Made by a program: the position numbers and the translations under genes. A stretch of 64,000 nt of DNA, taken from NCBI RefSeq assembly GCF_001940525.2, contig NZ_CP019437.1:1338501-1402500 (forward strand), given 5' to 3'. Origin of the DNA: Thioclava nitratireducens (GTDB lineage Bacteria; Pseudomonadota; Alphaproteobacteria; Rhodobacterales; Rhodobacteraceae). The notes under the pieces were generated by a model. The model did not search any database, was not told where the DNA came from, and saw nothing but the letters and a program-made list of their open reading frames with translations. This document shows, piece after piece, positions 56,782-64,000 of the stretch. Numbering within the stretch: position 1 is the first letter of the stretch; the number at the start of each line of letters is the position of its first letter.

Positions 56782-57141
56782 ATGAAATTCACCGAAGACC
56801 ACGAGTGGCTCAAGACCGAAGGCGACGTCGTGATCGTGGGCATCACCGAGCACGCCTCCGAGCAGCTGGGCGATGTCGTATTCGTCGACCTGCCCGATGT
56901 GGGCGACACGGTCGAGAAGGGCGACGAGATCTGCGTGATCGAGTCGGTCAAGGCCGCCTCCGACATCCTCGCGCCGCTCGACGGCGAGATCGTCGCGATC
57001 AACGAGGATCTGGCCGAAAACCCGGCGCTCGTGAACGAAGACCCGCTGGGCAAGGCGTGGTTCTTCAAGATGAAACTCACCGACGCCTCCGCGCTCGACG
57101 GCTTTATGGACGAGGCCGCTTACAAAGACTTCATCGGGTAA
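56782..57141 (+). CDS. gcvH: glycine cleavage system H protein
   Basis: 119 residues. The lipoyl lysine is K57 in ESVKAASD. Carries the aminomethyl group between the P, T and L proteins. Lies 22 bases after gcvT and 5 before gcvP. Confidence 0.97.
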   Translation: MKFTEDHEWLKTEGDVVIVGITEHASEQLGDVVFVDLPDVGDTVEKGDEICVIESVKAASDILAPLDGEIVAINEDLAENPALVNEDPLGKAWFFKMKLTDASALDGFMDEAAYKDFIG

Positions 57142-57146
57142 TATCC

Positions 57147-59987
<2,841 letters not shown>

Positions 59988-60005
59988 CCGCCAGCCAAAA
60001 TGACG

Positions 60006-60037
60006 AAAGGCCGGAGCACCGCGCTCCGGCCTTTCTC
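60006..60037 (+). terminator. terminator of the gcv operon
   Basis: AAAGGCCGGAGC (60006-60017), loop ACCGC, GCTCCGGCCTTT (60023-60034), then CTC. It faces the end of glpX and can act in both directions. Confidence 0.88.
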
Positions 60038-60069
60038 TTCTTCTCGATAAAAATATCCAGACGCGCCGG

Positions 60070-61035
60070 TTACTTCACAGGGTTGCGGTAGATCACGCGG
60101 CGCAGCGAGCCGGTCTTCGACCGCATCAGCATCGTCTCGGATTCGATATAGGTCGGCTCGCGCTTCACGCCCTTCACGATGGACCCGTCGGTCACGCCGG
60201 TCGCGGCGAAGATCACGTCCGAGCGCACCATGTCGTCGCGCGCATAGACCTTGTCGAGGTCGGTGATGCCCGCCTTCTTCGCGCGGCCCCGCTCGTCGTC
60301 GTTGCGGAACAACAGCTTGCCCCACATCTGGCCGCCCATGCATTTCAGCGCCGAGGCTGCCAACACGCCCTCGGGCGCGCCGCCCGAACCCATATACATG
60401 TCGATGCCAGTGAAATCGGGCTCGGCGCAGTGAATGACACCCGCCACGTCGCCATCGGTGATGAGGCGGATCTTCGCGCCGGTCTCGCGAACCTCGGCGA
60501 TCATGTCTTCATGGCGCGGACGGTCGAGGATGCAGACCGCAATGTCCTTGGTTTCGACGCCTTGCGCCTTGGCCAGTGCTTGAACGCGCTCGGTCGGGGT
60601 CATATCGAGCGAGACCACGTCCTTCTCGTAGCCCGGGCCGATCGCGAGCTTGTCCATGTAGACGTCGGGCGCGTGCAGCATCGTGCCGCGCGGCGCCATC
60701 GCGATCACGGTGAGCGCGTTGGGCATGTCCTTCGCAGTCAGCGTCGTGCCTTCCAGCGGGTCGAGCGCGATATCCACCTCGGGGCCGACGCCCTGGCCGA
60801 CTTCCTCCCCGATATAGAGCATCGGCGCCTCGTCGCGCTCGCCTTCCCCGATGACCACGGTGCCCCGGATTTCCAGCTTGTTGAGCTGATCGCGCATCGC
60901 GTTCACCGCGGCCTGATCGGCGGCCTTCTCGTCGCCGCGACCGATCAGGTCGGCTGATGCATGAGCCGCCGCTTCCGACACGCGGGCGAGGCCCAGCGAA
61001 AGCATGCGGTCGTTGAAATCAATCGGAGGGGTCAT
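60070..61035 (-). CDS. glpX: class II fructose-1,6-bisphosphatase
   Basis: 321 residues. GlpX signature ALDPLEGTTLTAKD with the metal-binding Asp/Glu; later IYMGSGGAPEGVLAA-type loop (DMYMGSGGAPEGVLAAS). Gluconeogenesis and, in Calvin-cycle organisms, sedoheptulose-bisphosphatase. Starts MTPPIDFNDRMLSLG. hom lies 269 bases upstream on the same strand. Confidence 0.96.
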   Translation of the reverse strand: MTPPIDFNDRMLSLGLARVSEAAAHASADLIGRGDEKAADQAAVNAMRDQLNKLEIRGTVVIGEGERDEAPMLYIGEEVGQGVGPEVDIALDPLEGTTLTAKDMPNALTVIAMAPRGTMLHAPDVYMDKLAIGPGYEKDVVSLDMTPTERVQALAKAQGVETKDIAVCILDRPRHEDMIAEVRETGAKIRLITDGDVAGVIHCAEPDFTGIDMYMGSGGAPEGVLAASALKCMGGQMWGKLLFRNDDERGRAKKAGITDLDKVYARDDMVRSDVIFAATGVTDGSIVKGVKREPTYIESETMLMRSKTGSLRRVIYRNPVK

Positions 61036-61304
61036 TTAGGTCTTCCTGTCTGCCTGGGCGTTACGGGCTGCGGACAGGTAAAGCCTGTGGGAGACCGAAG
61101 GGCAACCCCGGGAGCGCTAACATGCGGGGCGAGCCCCTGTCGCGGCGAAAAATGGCGCGCAAGCCGGGGTCTTATGCCGTTTGCGGTGTGAAAAGATACG
61201 GCGATGTAACCGGCGTGACAGGATAGGGCGCGCCTTATGGTGCCGCCCGGCGTCAGATCAGCAGGAATGCGGTGCGCGGCGGAATGGCTCTCGCCGCGCG
61301 ATGC
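61036..61304. other. 269-base gap between hom and glpX
   Basis: No gene supported. It has a hairpin GCGCGGCG (61274-61281) with CGCCGCGC (61292-61299) just past the hom stop, without a T run. The rest probably holds the glpX leader. Confidence 0.4.
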
Positions 61305-62606
61305 TCAGACTTCTTCGATGCGGATTGCGACCGGCTCGCCCTCGACGACGCGGGTCGCGGGCAGCGCGTTGATCGCCGCGTCGATCGCGTCGCGCGTCGT
61401 CTTGTGGGTGACAATCAGCACCGGAGCCGAGGTGTCAGCATGGCCGTATTGGCGCATCCGGCTGATCGAGACGCCCGCCTCGCCCAGAACGGTCGCGACT
61501 TTCGCCAGCGCGCCGGGTTTGTCCGACAGCTGCAGGCGCAGGTAATAGGGTGCCGCAATCGCGGTCACGGCGGGGGTGGGGGCCTCGAGCTTGTCGGCGG
61601 GCTGGCCGAAGACCGGCAGCCGCAACCCGCGCGCGAGGTCCATCACGTCGGCCATAACGGCGCTCGCGGTGGGGCCTTCGCCCGCGCCTGCGCCACGCAG
61701 CACGATCTGACCGACCGAGTCGCCTTCCAGCACGGTCATGTTGGTGCCGCCGGTCAGCTGTCCTAGTGGCGAGGTGGCGGGCACGAGGCACGGCGTCATG
61801 CGCTGCTCCAGCCCGCGGCCGGTCATCTGCGCGACGCCCAGCAGCTTGATCTTGTAGCCCATATCGCCCGCGCGGCGGATATCGTCGATCGAGATGCGCC
61901 CGATCCCTTCCAGCGTCACGTCGTCGAAGGCGACCTGCGTGCCAAAGGCGATGGCGGCGAGGATGGCAAGCTTGTGGCCCGCGTCGATGCCGCCCACATC
62001 GAGGTTCGGATCGGCCTCGAGATAGCCAAGCGCGCGCGCCTCCTCGAACACCGTGTCATAAGGCAGGCCAGCATCTTCCATCCGTGTCAGGATGTAGTTG
62101 CAGGTGCCGTTCATCACGCCCATCACGCGGCGGATGCCGTTGCCCGCAAGCCCTTCGGTCAGCGTCTTGATGACCGGGATGCCGCCTGCGACGGCGGCCT
62201 CGTAGCGGATCGTGCGGCCGAGGCTTTCGGCGAGTTCCGCCAGCGCCTGACCGTGATGCGCGAGCAGCGCCTTGTTCGCGGTGACCACGTCCTTGCCCGC
62301 TTTCAGCGCGGCTTCGGTGGCGTCCTTCGCGGGGCCTTCATGGCCGCCCATCAGTTCGACAAAGACGTCAATATCGTCGCGCTGCGCGAGCGTCACCGCA
62401 TCGTCTTCCCATGCATAGCTCGACAGGTCCGCATCGCGGTTCTTGGTGCGGTCGCGCGCCGAGACGGCGGTGATTTCGATCAGGCGGCCCGCGCGGGCTT
62501 CCAGCAGATCGGCATGGCGCTGCACGATCTTCACCACACCGATGCCCACGGTGCCGAGACCCGCGATGCCAAGACGCAAGGGTGCGGTATCGGAGACGGC
62601 GGACAT
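61305..62606 (-). CDS. hom: homoserine dehydrogenase
   Basis: 433 residues. NAD(P) loop GIAGLGTVGIGVVKI at residues 13-27; catalytic Lys region (EADPNLDVGGIDAGHKLAIL); C-terminal ACT domain from about 350 (ISRMRQYGHADTSAPVLI) for threonine feedback. Committed step to threonine and methionine. Single gene. Confidence 0.97.
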   Translation of the reverse strand: MSAVSDTAPLRLGIAGLGTVGIGVVKIVQRHADLLEARAGRLIEITAVSARDRTKNRDADLSSYAWEDDAVTLAQRDDIDVFVELMGGHEGPAKDATEAALKAGKDVVTANKALLAHHGQALAELAESLGRTIRYEAAVAGGIPVIKTLTEGLAGNGIRRVMGVMNGTCNYILTRMEDAGLPYDTVFEEARALGYLEADPNLDVGGIDAGHKLAILAAIAFGTQVAFDDVTLEGIGRISIDDIRRAGDMGYKIKLLGVAQMTGRGLEQRMTPCLVPATSPLGQLTGGTNMTVLEGDSVGQIVLRGAGAGEGPTASAVMADVMDLARGLRLPVFGQPADKLEAPTPAVTAIAAPYYLRLQLSDKPGALAKVATVLGEAGVSISRMRQYGHADTSAPVLIVTHKTTRDAIDAAINALPATRVVEGEPVAIRIEEV

Positions 62607-62706
62607 AGGGACCTCATGAGCGAAACTTGGTGGTTTGCGCCCTGTTAGCGGGAAAGCGCAGGCAGGGCAACGCGGCGTGCGGCTTCAACCGCGCCGTGGC
62701 GAGATT

Positions 62707-62910
62707 TTATTGGTTGCGCATCGTGTCTGCGCGGGCGCGCAACGCATCGGCGCGCGCCTCCAGCTCGGGGGCCGGATCGGGGGTGAGAGGTTGATCGGTC
62801 AGGATCTCGTCCATCGGCAGCAGCGCCGGATAGCCCTCCGTCGACCGCTTCGAACAGGCGGTCAGCGAGGCCAGCAGGGCAAACAGGGCAATCAGGGCAG
62901 GGGCGCGCAT
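62707..62910 (-). CDS. small lipoprotein of unknown function
   Basis: 67 residues. Signal peptide with lipobox LTAC (C19); a mature part of about 48 residues with a Pro-rich then helical C-terminus (RADALRARADTM). Divergent from the TetR gene. Function unknown. Confidence 0.72.
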   Translation of the reverse strand: MRAPALIALFALLASLTACSKRSTEGYPALLPMDEILTDQPLTPDPAPELEARADALRARADTMRNQ

Positions 62911-62995
62911 GGTCTCTCCTCTCGGGACGCTGCCAAACTATTGCGCGCGCGGCCCCAGTGCCAGTGCCGATTGGGTCGCAAATCGGGTTTGATAT

Positions 62996-63009
62996 TGAAC
63001 GCTTGTTCA
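62996..63009. promoter_or_regulatory. palindromic operator of the TetR-type regulator
   Basis: TGAAC-GCTT-GTTCA, a perfect inverted repeat, 16 bases upstream of the TetR start. Typical of autoregulation. Confidence 0.55.
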
Positions 63010-63024
63010 GTTAGCGTCGGTATC

Positions 63025-63612
63025 ATGGCACGCAAGACAGGCTCCCATTCAGAGATTACCGGCCCGAAGATCCGCGCCGAGGCGCAAAGGCTCTTTGCGC
63101 GGTACGGCTTTGCCGCCGTTTCGATGCGCCAGATCGCGGGCGCGGTGGGGGTGCAGGCGGGGGCTCTCTACCTCTATACGTCCGACAAGGAAGCGCTGCT
63201 TTTCGATCTGCTCAAGACCCATATGGACGAGCTGATCGCCGCATGGCGCGCCGAGCCTGCCGGGGGCGACGCCCATGCGCGGCTGGAGCGTTTCGTGCGC
63301 TTCCACATCCGCTTCAACCTCGAGCGGGCCGAGGCTGTGTTCCTCAGCTACATGGAACTGCGCAACCTGAGCCCGGAGAATTTCGCGGTGATCGAGGGGC
63401 TGCGCAAGACCTACGAGACCGAGCTGGAAGAGATCCTGAAGGCGGGACAGGACGAAGGCGTTTTCCTGATCCCCGACACGAAACTCGCGACGATGGCGAT
63501 CATCGCGATGCTGACCGGCGTGAATACATGGTTCCGCGAAGGCGGACGCCTGAGCCGCGCCATGGTCGCCGATATCTACTGGGATATGGTGCGCAAATCC
63601 GTGGGCGCCTGA
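63025..63612 (+). CDS. TetR family transcriptional regulator
   Basis: 195 residues from ATG 63025. N-terminal HTH (AVSMRQIAGAVGVQAGALYLYTSDK) at about 31-55; C-terminal TetR_C_33/YsiA-like domain (about 90-190). The longer frame upstream is noise. Ligand unknown; the C-terminal type is common for acyl-CoA or fatty-acid regulators. Followed by a terminator. Confidence 0.92.
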   Translation: MARKTGSHSEITGPKIRAEAQRLFARYGFAAVSMRQIAGAVGVQAGALYLYTSDKEALLFDLLKTHMDELIAAWRAEPAGGDAHARLERFVRFHIRFNLERAEAVFLSYMELRNLSPENFAVIEGLRKTYETELEEILKAGQDEGVFLIPDTKLATMAIIAMLTGVNTWFREGGRLSRAMVADIYWDMVRKSVGA

Positions 63613-63622
63613 GCCATGTGAA

Positions 63623-63648
63623 AGGGCGGCCGAAGCCGCCCTGTCTTT
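63623..63648 (+). terminator. terminator of the TetR gene
   Basis: AGGGCGGC (63623-63630), loop CGAA, GCCGCCCT (63635-63642), then GTCTTT. Confidence 0.75.
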
Positions 63649-63672
63649 ATGCGATCGATTGCCCGATTTGAC

Positions 63673-64000
63673 TCAGCCGGGCGACAGCGGAGCCTTCGGA
63701 GGATCGAATTTCAGGCTGTGAATACCGCCGAAGCCTTCCCAACCGCCGTTGAAGAACAGATCGCCGCCAACGGTCCAATGTTTGCCCATCAGCCCGCCCG
63801 TGCCGAACCAGCCACGGCTGCCATAGCCCATGCCCAGCTCGGCCATCGCGTCGTCCTGACCGGCGACACCCGCGAACTTGATCTTGCCCTGCACGGGCCC
63901 CGGGCCCATGCCGAGATGCAGCGAAAGTTTCGCCCCGTGGATGTCGCCATCCGGATCGAGGTCGTAATTCATCGCGCCGAACACCCCTTCGAGGCCGCTC
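63673..64000 (-). CDS. beta-strand-rich protein, 5' end beyond window
   Basis: The last 108 residues of a gene that enters from the right edge in the same frame. Repeating Gly/aromatic-rich strands (GKIKFAGVAG, RGWFGTGGLMG, GGDLFFNGGWEGFGG) resemble the barrel C-terminus of transferrin-binding-protein-like surface proteins (Slam-dependent type). An open GTG start inside is not trusted. Partial, so identity is a guess. Confidence 0.62.
   Translation of the reverse strand, partial: SGLEGVFGAMNYDLDPDGDIHGAKLSLHLGMGPGPVQGKIKFAGVAGQDDAMAELGMGYGSRGWFGTGGLMGKHWTVGGDLFFNGGWEGFGGIHSLKFDPPKAPLSPG

Overview
The window is high-GC DNA from an alphaproteobacterium, almost certainly a member of the Rhodobacterales (Rhodobacter/Paracoccus/Thioclava-like). 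The clearest sign is the block mdh - mcl2 - NnrU - DUF1737 - mch - sdhCDAB. It joins the (3S)-malyl-CoA thioesterase and mesaconyl-CoA hydratase of the ethylmalonyl-CoA pathway to succinate dehydrogenase, a gene order I know from Rhodobacter sphaeroides. The coding is dense and chromosomal in character. I see no insertion sequence, prophage, integron or CRISPR array.

Layout. 1-10.7 kb: end of a secreted protein gene, mdh, a TauE/SafE permease, the C4/C5-CoA genes and the sdh operon, which carries a small lipoprotein gene between sdhA and sdhB. 10.8-19 kb: a DUF1989 gene broken by a one-base frameshift, a stand-alone ABC-2 type ATPase, a CHCC zinc-finger protein, polA, a DUF2798 protein, a CDF metal exporter, a hydroxypyruvate-isomerase-like protein and a DUF1285 protein. 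19.1-25.9 kb: a four-gene MoxR / DUF58 / BatA-DUF4159 / large membrane protein operon. 26-34 kb: housekeeping genes (PfkB sugar kinase, dtd, tdk, a FabH-type synthase, a 2-hydroxyacid dehydrogenase, csaA, proC, ybjN-like, tRNA-Ala(CGC), trxC). 32.9-38.4 kb: a minus-strand operon for XpaC-like, TelA, a DUF2927 lipoprotein, an SPFH-GYF protein and a zinc-ribbon membrane protein, led by a very small membrane ORF. I regard this as the most interesting system in the window.

38.6-43.5 kb: rluB with an extraordinary repetitive tail, tadA, a small membrane protein, two tandem PaaI hotdog thioesterases and a MATE exporter. 43.6-48.3 kb: a polar amino-acid ABC importer (ATPase, binding protein, two permeases) coupled to a glutamine-synthetase-family enzyme, which looks like uptake followed by gamma-glutamylation. 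48.4-53.8 kb: terB-like, an MDR reductase, hisF-hisE, a PfkB-type kinase, a Tat-exported metallo-beta-lactamase-fold hydrolase and a zincin. 53.9-60 kb: gltX, then a tandem glycine riboswitch controlling gcvT-gcvH-gcvP. 60-64 kb: glpX, hom, a small lipoprotein, a TetR regulator with a palindromic operator, and a gene cut by the right edge.

Short GC-rich palindromic elements with an AAATATCC core recur between genes (about 16.6, 43.6, 50.0 and 50.1 kb). Several intrinsic terminators are clear. Database assignments (DUF numbers, family names) come from recognising the sequences and were not searched.
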